From the NCBI RefSeq assembly GCF_001658005.1, contig NZ_CP015987.1, positions 550,001 to 614,000 on the forward strand: a stretch of 64,000 bases of DNA, written 5' to 3'. Each line of letters begins with the position of its first letter. Position 1 is the first letter of the stretch. Of this stretch, positions 7,873 to 15,831 are shown piece after piece. The translations under genes and the position numbers were made by a program. The notes beneath the pieces are model-generated. The model was given only the letters and a program-made list of their open reading frames with translations, was not told the DNA's origin and made no database searches. This DNA is from Sphingobium sp. EP60837. Lineage in GTDB: Bacteria > Pseudomonadota > Alphaproteobacteria > Sphingomonadales > Sphingomonadaceae.

Positions 7873-9474
7873 ATGACGGCTGCGCTCCTCTCCGCCGCTG
7901 CGCCGCTCCTGCTGGCCGCGCAATCCTCGCCTGCGCTGCTTGCGCCCCCGCTGATCGAGCAGGCCACCCAACCCGCGTCCAAGGAAGCGGCCGAGCCCCA
8001 GGCCACGCCGCCCACCGGCAATCTGGTCGCCGTTCAGGCCGGTGACCCCGCCACGATCATCCGGGGCATCGACTTCATCGGTGTACAAGCGCCCGAGCCG
8101 GTCGCGGCCGCCGCCCGCACCTATCTGGGGAAACCCGCCTCGGCCGAAAATCTCAAAACGCTGGCTGAGGCCATTTCAGCCGCCTATGCGAAAAGCGGCA
8201 TCGCCCTCTACACCGTCGCCATTCCTCAGCAGGACCTGTCCGCCGGACGGGTAAAGCTGCTGCTGGCGGAGGGCTTTGTCGAGGATATCGTTTATCCCAA
8301 GGGCGCCAGCCCGCTCATCCGCACCTATGCGGAAAGACTGCGCGCCGAAAAGCCGCTGACCCGCCGCGCGCTTGAACGCTATCTGTCCCTGATGCGCGAC
8401 ATTCCCGGCGCGAAGGTGGAGGTAGGGCTGCTGCGCGGCGCGACCGCCGGAGGCGTTCGCCTGTCGGTCACGCCCCAGCGCAAATATAGCGATTTCAGCT
8501 TCGGCATCGACAACCGCACCCAGGCAGGGCTCGGCACCGGCCAGCTCCGCGCCTCGGGCCAGCTTTACAGCCTGCTGCGCGACGGCGACCGCACTGACAT
8601 CACGCTGCTCGCCGCCACAGACCTCAAACGCTACCGCTATGCAGGGATCAGCCACCAGACGCCGATCGGCTCTGACGGCCTGACCTTGGGCCTGACCGCA
8701 TCCCATCTGGACACAAGGCTCAAGAATTTCCCCATAACTGGCGAGGCTTGGACGCTGGGCGCATCGCTCAGCTACCCGATCATCCGGGGCTATAAGCGCA
8801 ACCTGACCGTCAGCGCCGGGCTGGACGGCCTCAACAGCGACGCGGCCTTGCTCGGGTCGGTAGTGTCATCCGACCATATCCGCGCGGCGCGTGCGGCGGC
8901 AGGCTATTCGATGATCGGCAAGAAAAGCCTGTTCAGCGCATCGCTGGGCGTCAGCCGGGGCCTCGACATTCTGGGCGCGCGGGGGACGCCGGGCTTCACC
9001 GCTACCGTCTTCACCAAATTCACGGGCCGCATGGGTTATGACCGGATGCTCGGCAAACGCTTCGTCGGCCGGTTGCGAATGGCGGGCCAATATAGCGCGG
9101 ACCGCCTGTCGGGAAATGAGCGATTCGCCATAGGCGGCCTTGAATTCGGCCGCGCATTCGACACCGCAGTGTTGAGCGGCGACCGGGGCGCGGCGGGTTC
9201 GCTGGAACTCGCCTGGCGGCCCGATATCGCGGCCAAGCTCAAGGACAGCGAAGTCTATGGCTTCGTCGATGGCGCAAAGATCCATGTCCTCGAACGCGCG
9301 ACACTGGCATCCGCCAGCTATGACCTGGCGTCGGCAGGCGGCGGCTTGCGGATCGCCTATAATCCATACGCCTCGCTCAGCCTGGAAGGCGCGAAGGTGA
9401 TCGACCGGGCCTATCTAGGCGGCGATCGCGGCTGGCGGTTCAACATCGGCTGGCATCTGAAGTTTCGCCGCTAA
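7873..9474 (+). CDS. ShlB/FhaC/HecB-family outer-membrane transporter
   Basis: A 533-aa Omp85-superfamily transporter of two-partner secretion type. Residues 1-17 look like a short signal peptide (MTAALLSAAAPLLLAA). A POTRA region follows, about 55-195 (ENLKTLAEAISAAYAKSGIA, then SAGRVKLLLAEGFVEDIVY), then the barrel, with SFGIDNRTQAGLGTGQLRAS, repeated amphipathic strands and the terminal FNIGWHLKFRR. Start has AGGA eight bases upstream. The expected large exoprotein partner is absent next to it; the neighbour is a glycine-rich lipoprotein instead. Confidence 0.88.
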   Translation: MTAALLSAAAPLLLAAQSSPALLAPPLIEQATQPASKEAAEPQATPPTGNLVAVQAGDPATIIRGIDFIGVQAPEPVAAAARTYLGKPASAENLKTLAEAISAAYAKSGIALYTVAIPQQDLSAGRVKLLLAEGFVEDIVYPKGASPLIRTYAERLRAEKPLTRRALERYLSLMRDIPGAKVEVGLLRGATAGGVRLSVTPQRKYSDFSFGIDNRTQAGLGTGQLRASGQLYSLLRDGDRTDITLLAATDLKRYRYAGISHQTPIGSDGLTLGLTASHLDTRLKNFPITGEAWTLGASLSYPIIRGYKRNLTVSAGLDGLNSDAALLGSVVSSDHIRAARAAAGYSMIGKKSLFSASLGVSRGLDILGARGTPGFTATVFTKFTGRMGYDRMLGKRFVGRLRMAGQYSADRLSGNERFAIGGLEFGRAFDTAVLSGDRGAAGSLELAWRPDIAAKLKDSEVYGFVDGAKIHVLERATLASASYDLASAGGGLRIAYNPYASLSLEGAKVIDRAYLGGDRGWRFNIGWHLKFRR

Positions 9475-9508
9475 TCGTAAAGAGCATGATCCTTTGTAGC
9501 GTCTCGTC

Positions 9509-9529
9509 ACCCCGGACCTGTTCCGGGGT
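9509..9529. repeat. REP-like hairpin
   Basis: ACCCCGGA and TCCGGGGT form an 8-bp stem within GTCACCCCGGACCTGTTCC. The same motif, slightly varied, recurs at 60177-60260. It lies 35 bases after the transporter stop and could also terminate transcription. Confidence 0.6.
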
Positions 9530-9631
9530 CCCGCTTCTTCTCCGACATTGCCAAGCCCGGGTGACGGACAGGCTTGATGCCGCCATAACAGACGCGGGCA
9601 ATAATATTTGCCTCACTATCGGGAGGGTGTG

Positions 9632-9998
9632 ATGGAGGCGTATCGGGGATCATGCCACTGTGGCGCAGTGCGATTTTCGATCCAGAACGATCCAGACTAT
9701 TCGGGTGCACTGCGATTGCTCACTGTGCCGGCGGCATGTTTCGGTGATGTTTCGCTGTGATGAGGCCGATCTGCAAATCCTCTCGGGGCAGGACGCGCTC
9801 AGCACCTACCAGTTCAATACGCGTGTAGCGGTGCATTATTTCTGCCGCCATTGCGGCGTCTATACATTCCACAAGATGCGGAAACTGCCCGATAAATATG
9901 GCGTCAAAGGGATCAAAAGCGTGAAGGGGCTTAGGGTTTGGCAGTCCCAACCTAGTGAGTTTAGCGCCTGCTCCCTCCACCCCGTTCCTCCTGAGTAG
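9632..9998 (+). pseudogene. GFA-family zinc protein, frameshifted
   Basis: The ATG at 9632 starts MEAYRGSCHCGAVRFSIQND, the N-terminus of glutathione-dependent formaldehyde-activating (GFA) domain proteins, but this frame stops early. The family continues in another frame from about 9690: HCDCSLCRRH, then FCRHCGVYTFHKMRK. The zinc cysteines CHCG, CDCSLC and CRHCG are all present but split by a frameshift near 9675-9695. After DKYG the usual C-terminal block is lost too, suggesting a second lesion. It probably makes no intact protein. Confidence 0.75.
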
Positions 9999-10203
9999 TC
10001 GCTGACGAAGTCGAAGCGACGTATCGAGGGATTATGCGCCACGCGTGATGCTTCGATACAGGTCTTCGCTAACCTAAGCGCGCTGCTCTACCCGAATTTC
10101 CCGTCACTCCAGCGGAAGCTGGGGCCTCGTACTGGGCAGGGCCTCCATCTGTTGATCCCAGCTTGCGCTGAGATCACGTTGAGGCGGGTCGGCCAAGCTG
10201 GCC
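9999..10203. repeat. Intergenic region with degenerate inverted repeats
   Basis: No gene is visible. It contains CTTCGATACAGGTCTTCG and an inverted GTCGAAGCGACGTATCG earlier (about 10009-10026), and GTCACTCCAGCGGAAGCTGG with a downstream partner near 10160. These look like dispersed sphingomonad palindromic elements. Confidence 0.45.
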
Positions 10204-10713
10204 CTAAAGCGCCGCCCTCCAATGCTCATTAAGCGGCCCATCCGCCCCCGCGATCGGATCGGACGCGGGGAAGGGCAGGGCGGCCATCCTCTCCCGCGCC
10301 ACAGGATCGGGAGCGTTCCGGCAAATGTCCCACTTCTGCCCGTCCGGATAGCCCCCGACGACCAGGAAATCCTCGCTGCTCTCCAGCGAGCAATGGCCCG
10401 TTCCTGTCGGCAGCAGCAGCGCGTCGCCTGCGCTCACCTTCACCTCGCGCCCACCTGGTCCACCGATCATCAGCCGCGCGGAGCCGGCGGCGATCCCCAG
10501 CACTTCATGCGCGGTCGAATGATAATGATGATAATCATAGATGCCATCGCGCCACTGCGCGGGCCAGCCATGGCGGGCGAAGGCGTCCTCGAACGCGCTG
10601 GCCGTTTCTTCGCAGGATGCCGGGGCGAGCGCACGCCGGTAGAGGATGACCGGCAACCGTCCGTTGTTCGGCACCCAATCATGTTCGGCCATCAAATAGG
10701 TTTCAACCTGCAC
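10204..10713 (-). CDS. YjlB-like cupin-domain protein
   Basis: A 169-aa cupin. GTG at 10713 is chosen because AAGGAGG lies 5 bases upstream; the frame stays open back to 10899 without such a signal. The sequence follows the YjlB family: WVPNNGRLPVILYRRA, WRDGIYDYHHYHSTAHEVLG (metal-binding His cluster, about 55-74), then KVSAGDALLLPTGTGH. These are small beta-barrel proteins of unsettled biochemical role. It is divergent from htpG, whose start lies 147 bases away. Confidence 0.88.
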   Translation of the reverse strand: MQVETYLMAEHDWVPNNGRLPVILYRRALAPASCEETASAFEDAFARHGWPAQWRDGIYDYHHYHSTAHEVLGIAAGSARLMIGGPGGREVKVSAGDALLLPTGTGHCSLESSEDFLVVGGYPDGQKWDICRNAPDPVARERMAALPFPASDPIAGADGPLNEHWRAAL

Positions 10714-10859
10714 CCATGCCTCCTTCGTTAATCGGGGGTGAAAGCGCCGGACCGGGCATGTCGATCCATCGGCCATCCTTATTTGCCGAACTTGAAAGCG
10801 GCGGCCGCCCACGCCATCTGTCCGGCGGCCAAATTCACAGGAGGGCATGAAAGACCGCC

Positions 10860-12740
10860 ATGACGAACCCGACCGACGTTGCTCCGGAAACCCGCCCATT
10901 CGAGGCGGACGTAGCCAAATTGCTGCACCTGATGGTGCATTCGGTGTATTCGGACAAGGATGTGTTCCTGCGCGAACTCATCTCCAACGCTGCCGACGCG
11001 TGCGAAAAGCTGCGCTATGAAAGCCTGAGCGATCCCGCCCTGGCCGCCAGCGAGGGCGCGAAGGTCACCGTCACGCTCGATCCCGACGCCCGGCAGATCA
11101 TCGTTGAAGATAATGGCATCGGCATGAGCGAGGCGGAACTGGCCGAAGCGCTCGGCACCATTGCGCGGTCGGGGACGAAGGCGTTCATGGACCGCATCGC
11201 CTCCGCGAAGGAGGCGGAAGGCACCCAGCTCATCGGCCAGTTCGGCGTCGGTTTCTATTCCGCCTTCATGGTCGCCGATCGCGTGGACGTCTTCTCGCGC
11301 CGCGCGGGGTCCGATCAGGCCGCGCATTGGTCGTCGGATGGGCTTGGCGCCTACAGCGTTCAGCCCGCCGATGTGGCCCAAGCGCCCGACCATGGCACGC
11401 GTGTCATCCTGCACCTGAAGGATGACGCCGCCTCCTACACCGAACGCTATCGCACGCAGCAGATCATCAAGGATCAGTCGGGCCATGTCCCGGTGCCGAT
11501 CTTCCTCAAGGAAAAGCCCGATGCGGAAGCGGAGCAGGTCGCCGACGGCGCGGCGCTCTGGACCAAGCCCAAGAGCGAGATCAGCGCCGAAGAATATACT
11601 GACTTCTACCGCAGCGTGGCGGGCCAGTTCGACCAGCCCGCGCTGACGCTGCATTACCGGGCGGAGGGGCTGCATGAATATGCGGTGCTCGCCTTCATTC
11701 CCGAAATGAAGCCCTTCGACCTGTTCGATCCTGACCGGACAGGCCGCATGAAGCTCTATGTCCGCCGCGTCTTCATCACAGACGAGGCCGAAATCCTGCC
11801 GCGTTACCTGCGCTTCGTACGCGGCCTCGTCGATTCCAGCGACCTGCCGCTCAACGTCTCGCGCGAAATGATCCAGCAGAGCCCGGTCCTTGCCGCGATC
11901 CAGAAGGGGGTCAGCAACCGCATCCTGTCCGAACTGGAAAAGCTCTCCGCCAATGACGGGGAAGCCTATATCAAATTCTGGGACAATTTTGGCGCGGTCC
12001 TGAAGGAAGGGCTTTATGAGGACTTCGCCCGCCGCGAGCAGCTGCTTGGCCTCGCCCGCTTCAAATCCACGGTCTCCGGCGAAGGCTGGCGCTCGCTGAA
12101 GGATTATGCGGAAGGGATGAAGGAGAACCAGACGGCGATCTATTATGCCACCGGCTCCGATCTCGACCGCCTGGCCTCTTCGCCGCAACTGGAAGGTTTC
12201 CGGGCGCGCGGGATCGAGGTGCTGCTCCTCACCGATCAGGTGGACAGCTTCTGGGTCTCCGCTGGCGTCGATTATGATGGAAAGCCGTTCAAGTCGGTGA
12301 CGCAGGGTCTCGCGGACCTTGGCCTCATCCCCCTGGGCGAAGGGGAAACGGCCGCGCCCGCCGCTTCGGAAGAAGTGACCGGCTTCATCACCTTCGCCAA
12401 GGATCTGCTGAAGGATGAGGTGTCCGACGTTCGCGCCTCGGAGCGTTTGACCGAAAGCCCGGTCTGCCTGGTCGCGGCCGAACATGGCATGGACCGCCAG
12501 CTTGAAAAGCTGCTCGCGGCTGCCGGTCGCGGCGGCGCGGCCTCCGCTCCGGTGCTGGAACTCAATCCCCGGCACGCTCTCATCGCGAAGCTGAGCGCGC
12601 TTCAGGATGACTCTGCCCTGCGCGAGGATGCCGCCAGGCTGCTGCTGGACGAAGCCCGCATCGCCGATGGCGAACTGCCCGCCGATCCGCGCGCCTTTGC
12701 CGAACGGCTCGGCCGGGTGATGGCCCGGGCGCTCGGCTGA
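10860..12740 (+). CDS. htpG: Molecular chaperone HtpG (Hsp90)
   Basis: A 626-aa bacterial Hsp90, the normal length. The N-terminal GHKL ATPase signatures are all visible: ELISNAADACEKL (about 40-52), DNGIGM (about 87-92), IARSGTKAF (about 101-109) and GQFGVGFYSAFMVAD (about 124-138). The middle-domain catalytic arginine region LPLNVSREMIQQS is near 330-342. It is a cytosolic ATP-dependent folding chaperone induced by stress. A strong convergent hairpin follows at 12749. Confidence 0.97.
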   Translation: MTNPTDVAPETRPFEADVAKLLHLMVHSVYSDKDVFLRELISNAADACEKLRYESLSDPALAASEGAKVTVTLDPDARQIIVEDNGIGMSEAELAEALGTIARSGTKAFMDRIASAKEAEGTQLIGQFGVGFYSAFMVADRVDVFSRRAGSDQAAHWSSDGLGAYSVQPADVAQAPDHGTRVILHLKDDAASYTERYRTQQIIKDQSGHVPVPIFLKEKPDAEAEQVADGAALWTKPKSEISAEEYTDFYRSVAGQFDQPALTLHYRAEGLHEYAVLAFIPEMKPFDLFDPDRTGRMKLYVRRVFITDEAEILPRYLRFVRGLVDSSDLPLNVSREMIQQSPVLAAIQKGVSNRILSELEKLSANDGEAYIKFWDNFGAVLKEGLYEDFARREQLLGLARFKSTVSGEGWRSLKDYAEGMKENQTAIYYATGSDLDRLASSPQLEGFRARGIEVLLLTDQVDSFWVSAGVDYDGKPFKSVTQGLADLGLIPLGEGETAAPAASEEVTGFITFAKDLLKDEVSDVRASERLTESPVCLVAAEHGMDRQLEKLLAAAGRGGAASAPVLELNPRHALIAKLSALQDDSALREDAARLLLDEARIADGELPADPRAFAERLGRVMARALG

Positions 12741-12748
12741 TCCATAAT

Positions 12749-12774
12749 GGCTGGCCCGGTTCGCCGGGCCAGCC
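12749..12774. terminator. Bidirectional hairpin terminator
   Basis: GGCTGGCCCGG and CCGGGCCAGCC form a perfect 11-bp stem with a TTCG tetraloop, between the converging htpG and DUF4440-like genes. There is no long T tract on either side. Confidence 0.75.
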
Positions 12775-12776
12775 CA

Positions 12777-13172
12777 TCAGGCCATGGTCACGAAAATCTC
12801 CGCTTCGATCATCCAATCCCCGCCAATATTGCGCCATTTCGCACTATAGGTGCCCGACGCTACCGGCGTACCCGACTCCGCCGCCACCCCCGTCCATTCT
12901 CCATGCTCCAGCGCGATCGGCTCGACGGGGGAGGGGAGGATGCTCGTCGGCGTCCGCGTATAGATGGTGCGATCGGGCGCCGCGAACTCCTGCTTCCACG
13001 CCAAAAGCTGCGCTTTCCGGCCGGAAAGCACCGCACTGTCGCTGCCGGTAACAAGGACCGCGTCCTGCGCCAGCAGCGGGCCGATGGCGGTCAGGTCACC
13101 TTCCGCCAGCGCTCTATTGAACGCGGCGCGGCGCAGGCGGATGGCAAGGTCTATGGATGGGTCCACGAGCAT
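12777..13172 (-). CDS. NTF2-like/DUF4440 protein
   Basis: A 131-aa small alpha+beta protein of the SnoaL/NTF2-like superfamily, DUF4440 type: LAEGDLTAIGPLLAQDAVLV, then GEWTGVAAESGTPVASGTYS and a terminal WMIEAEIFVTMA. Ligand or reaction is unknown. A GTG at 13166 with AGGA seven bases upstream is an alternative start. Confidence 0.8.
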   Translation of the reverse strand: MLVDPSIDLAIRLRRAAFNRALAEGDLTAIGPLLAQDAVLVTGSDSAVLSGRKAQLLAWKQEFAAPDRTIYTRTPTSILPSPVEPIALEHGEWTGVAAESGTPVASGTYSAKWRNIGGDWMIEAEIFVTMA

Positions 13173-13300
13173 ATCCTATTTGATCCTAATTGACGGATAT
13201 GCCCGCCATTCCGTCCCAGGCAAGTTTAACTCGCTACTTCATTCTTGAAAAACCGGCCGCCGCCCTTTCGCATCATTTCGGCGGACCTTCGCTAGAGCTG

Positions 13301-13325
13301 GGAACGCAGCCCCGCCAAGGCCGTT
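13301..13325 (+). promoter_or_regulatory. EcfG-type general stress promoter
   Basis: GGAAC (13301-13305), a 16-base spacer and CGTT (13322-13325) match the alphaproteobacterial EcfG sigma consensus exactly. It is 33 bases upstream of the ATG at 13358. Confidence 0.7.
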
Positions 13326-13357
13326 AGCTCCCCGGAACACAGCATAGGAGGCGGATC

Positions 13358-13861
13358 ATGGATGCCCGGCGTGTTAGTCTTAGCCTTGGTCTATTTTCGA
13401 TCGCTCTCGGCGTCGTGGAAGTCGCCGCGACCCGCCGCATCGCCCGCGCCTTGGGCAATGATCATCGTATAGGCCGCGCTACGTTGCGAGCCTTCGGCGC
13501 ACGCGAAATGCTGGCGGGTGCAGGATTGCTCGCCGCTCCCGCCCATTCGACCCTTGTCTGGAACCGTGTTGCAGGCGACGCTCTGGACCTCGCCGCGCTT
13601 GGCCTCGCGGCCCGCAACGCCCCGCGGCATCGGGCGGTATGGGGCGCCATCGCCTTTGTCGCGGGAGCGACGGTGATCGACGCACTGGTCGCACGCGCGC
13701 TGGACAAAAGCACCGGCAGCGCCTTTCCAGCCCGAAGGGCGGCGAGATCATGGGGCGAGAGGTCATGGACCAACCCCGCTGCTCATTCAGATCGTCACCC
13801 CACAACGATCGAGCCGGACGAAATGCCCTTCATCCGCGCGCCCGAAGTGACCCATCATTGA
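13358..13861 (+). CDS. Membrane protein, cyclase/dehydrase N-terminal-like
   Basis: A 167-aa protein with three or four hydrophobic segments (LSLGLFSIALGVVEVAA; EMLAGAGLLAA; DLAALGLAA; AVWGAIAFVAGATVIDALVA). The opening resembles the membrane part of alphaproteobacterial cyclase/dehydrase proteins, with LGLFSIALGVVEVAATRRIA, ARALG, then LRAFGAREMLAGAGLL and RVAGDALDLA. The usual C-terminal SRPBCC domain is absent; instead there is a short polar tail. A full SRPBCC protein is encoded separately at 25417. An exact EcfG promoter and TAGGAGG precede it. Confidence 0.75.
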   Translation: MDARRVSLSLGLFSIALGVVEVAATRRIARALGNDHRIGRATLRAFGAREMLAGAGLLAAPAHSTLVWNRVAGDALDLAALGLAARNAPRHRAVWGAIAFVAGATVIDALVARALDKSTGSAFPARRAARSWGERSWTNPAAHSDRHPTTIEPDEMPFIRAPEVTHH

Positions 13862-13874
13862 CAGGATGATCATC

Positions 13875-14177
13875 ATGATCCGCAAGCTTGCCCTTCTCGC
13901 CGGAGCCGGGTTCATCGCCAAGAAGCTGCTCGACCGCTCGCGCGCAGATATGCCTTCCCCAAGCCAAAGCAGCACTCGGCTCCAGCCCCAGGCAGGGCCA
14001 TCCACGGCCTCAGGAGGGCATGTTCCCTCCGATCTGCAAGGCGGCAGTCATCCCGACGGGACGGTGCGGGCGGAAGAACATTATCGTCCTGATCCCACCG
14101 CGCCAGTGCCGCCTGAAGACCGCGAAAGCTTGCGTCCGGTGACGGCTCCGGCCCCCCGCGATCCCCCCGGCCGCTGA
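13875..14177 (+). CDS. Small hypothetical, hydrophobic N-terminus and Pro-rich tail
   Basis: A 100-aa product beginning MIRKLALLAGAGFIAKKLLD, one short membrane-anchor-like segment followed by a disordered tail rich in Pro, Ser and Gly. The start at 13875 is favoured by AGGA at 13863; the ATG at 13866 is in the same frame. It lies 13 bases after the preceding gene and probably shares its EcfG promoter. I recognise no family. Confidence 0.65.
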   Translation: MIRKLALLAGAGFIAKKLLDRSRADMPSPSQSSTRLQPQAGPSTASGGHVPSDLQGGSHPDGTVRAEEHYRPDPTAPVPPEDRESLRPVTAPAPRDPPGR

Positions 14178-14194
14178 CGCGCTTTCACCAGGAT

Positions 14195-14220
14195 GCAACT
14201 GGCGGCGATCCCCCGGCGTT
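14195..14220 (+). promoter_or_regulatory. Possible EcfG-type promoter before the kaiC-like gene
   Basis: GCAAC (one mismatch to GGAAC), a 17-base spacer and an exact CGTT at 14217-14220, 109 bases before the ATG. This is a weaker match than at 13301 and 25258. Confidence 0.35.
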
Positions 14221-14328
14221 ATGTGCGCATGGCAACCAATGCGGCGCGTGCCTTCGGGTGATGATAGGCGGTAGATCTTCCTATGGTGATCGATATGCTG
14301 ACGGCCGTACTGAGGGAGGTGCGGCTGA

Positions 14329-15831
14329 ATGACGGGAATTTTCGATCGGATTTCGACGGGCAATAAAGGGCTGGATTCCGTGTTGGGCGGCGGACTGCCG
14401 GCGAAGCGACTATATCTGATCGAGGGGGCTCCGGGATCGGGCAAGACGACCTTGGCGCTGCAGTTCCTGCTGGAAGGCGTGAAGGCAGGCGAACCGGTCC
14501 TCTATGTCACACTTTCGGAAACGAGCGAGGAATTATCCGTAGTGGCCGCCTCCCACGGCTGGAGTCTGGATAATGTGAACCTGTTCGAACTGGCCTCCGC
14601 CGATTCCGTGCTAGGCGTCGGCCGCGATCAATCCATCCTTCATAGCTGGGAAATGGAGCTGGGCGGGATCATCGAACTGATTCGCGAAGAGGTAGGACGG
14701 GTAAAGCCCGCCCGGGTCGTGTTCGATAGCCTTTCCGAACTGCGGTTATTGGCGCAAGATCCGCTGCGCTACCGCCGCCAACTGCTATTCCTCAAACAAT
14801 TCTTCGCGCGGATAGATACTACCGTTCTGCTCGTCGATGACCTCACGGGCGGGTCTGGTGTGCGCGATAATCATCTCCACAGCCTGTGCCATGGCGTCGT
14901 CACGTTGGAGCGGCTGACACTAGATTTCGGCGCTGCGCGGCGGCGGATGCAGATCCAGAAGATGCGCGGCGTCGATTTTGTCGCGGGCTATCATGACATG
15001 ATCATTCGCAAGGGCGGCATAGATATTTTCCCCCGCCTGATCGCCGCCGACCATCACTCGACCTTCGTAGGCGAGCCGGTGCCAAGCAAGATCGCGGCTC
15101 TGGACGCGATATTGGGCGGAGGCCCGGCCCGCGGCACCAGCACTTTGATCAGCGGGCCCGCTGGCGCAGGTAAGACTACGCTGGCGCTGCAATATTTGAT
15201 CGCAGCATGCGAACGGGGCGAAAATGCCGTCATCTACCAATTTGACGAACGTGTTGGCACGCTGATCGGCCGAGCCCGCCATTTCGGCATGGATCTTCAG
15301 GCGTTCATGGACGAGGGCAGGCTGGTGATCCGACAGGTCGATCCGGCGGAAATCACGCCGGGCGAATTTGCCGCCATGGTTCGGCAGGCGGTGGAGCAGG
15401 GGGACGCGCGCATCGTCCTGATCGACAGCCTCAACGGCTATGTCGCATCCATGCCGGAAGAGCAGCAGTTGATCCTGCAACTGCATGAACTGCTGTCCTA
15501 TCTCAGCCACCGTGGCGTCGTGACCTTGCTGGTTAATCCGCAACAGGGCTTTTTCGGGACGATGAGCACCAATGGGCTAAATGTGTCCTACATCGCTGAC
15601 ATCGTCATCCTGCTGCGCTTCTTCGAGGCGGATGGGCGGATCCGAAAGGCGCTGTCGGTGGTCAAGAACCGCAGCGGCCCGCATGAGGATGCGATCCGCG
15701 AATTGCGTATCGATACCCAGGGTATCCGGGTCGGCGCCCCGCTGTCCGACTTCAGGGGCGTTCTGACGGGAACGCCGGAATATCTCGGCTCCACAACGCC
15801 GCTGATGGACGACCGGCCGGGCCGTGCATAA
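14329..15831 (+). CDS. KaiC-like double RecA-domain ATPase
   Basis: A 500-aa protein with two tandem RecA-type ATPase domains, as in the circadian protein KaiC. Walker A motifs are GAPGSGKTT (about 33-41) and GPAGAGKTT (276-284); Walker B-like strands are ARVVFDSLSELR and IVLIDSLNGY. The opening ISTGNKGLDSVLGGGLP is characteristic. No kaiA or kaiB is nearby. The start is preceded by GGGAGG. Its last 8 bases overlap the next gene, a hybrid histidine kinase, so the pair is probably translated together and works as one signalling unit. Confidence 0.93.
   Translation: MTGIFDRISTGNKGLDSVLGGGLPAKRLYLIEGAPGSGKTTLALQFLLEGVKAGEPVLYVTLSETSEELSVVAASHGWSLDNVNLFELASADSVLGVGRDQSILHSWEMELGGIIELIREEVGRVKPARVVFDSLSELRLLAQDPLRYRRQLLFLKQFFARIDTTVLLVDDLTGGSGVRDNHLHSLCHGVVTLERLTLDFGAARRRMQIQKMRGVDFVAGYHDMIIRKGGIDIFPRLIAADHHSTFVGEPVPSKIAALDAILGGGPARGTSTLISGPAGAGKTTLALQYLIAACERGENAVIYQFDERVGTLIGRARHFGMDLQAFMDEGRLVIRQVDPAEITPGEFAAMVRQAVEQGDARIVLIDSLNGYVASMPEEQQLILQLHELLSYLSHRGVVTLLVNPQQGFFGTMSTNGLNVSYIADIVILLRFFEADGRIRKALSVVKNRSGPHEDAIRELRIDTQGIRVGAPLSDFRGVLTGTPEYLGSTTPLMDDRPGRA

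Noticed and set aside
10779..12575. A 598-aa open frame antisense to htpG
   Set aside because: It is the mirror of a well-conserved Hsp90 gene in GC-rich DNA; no recognisable domain and no ribosome site.
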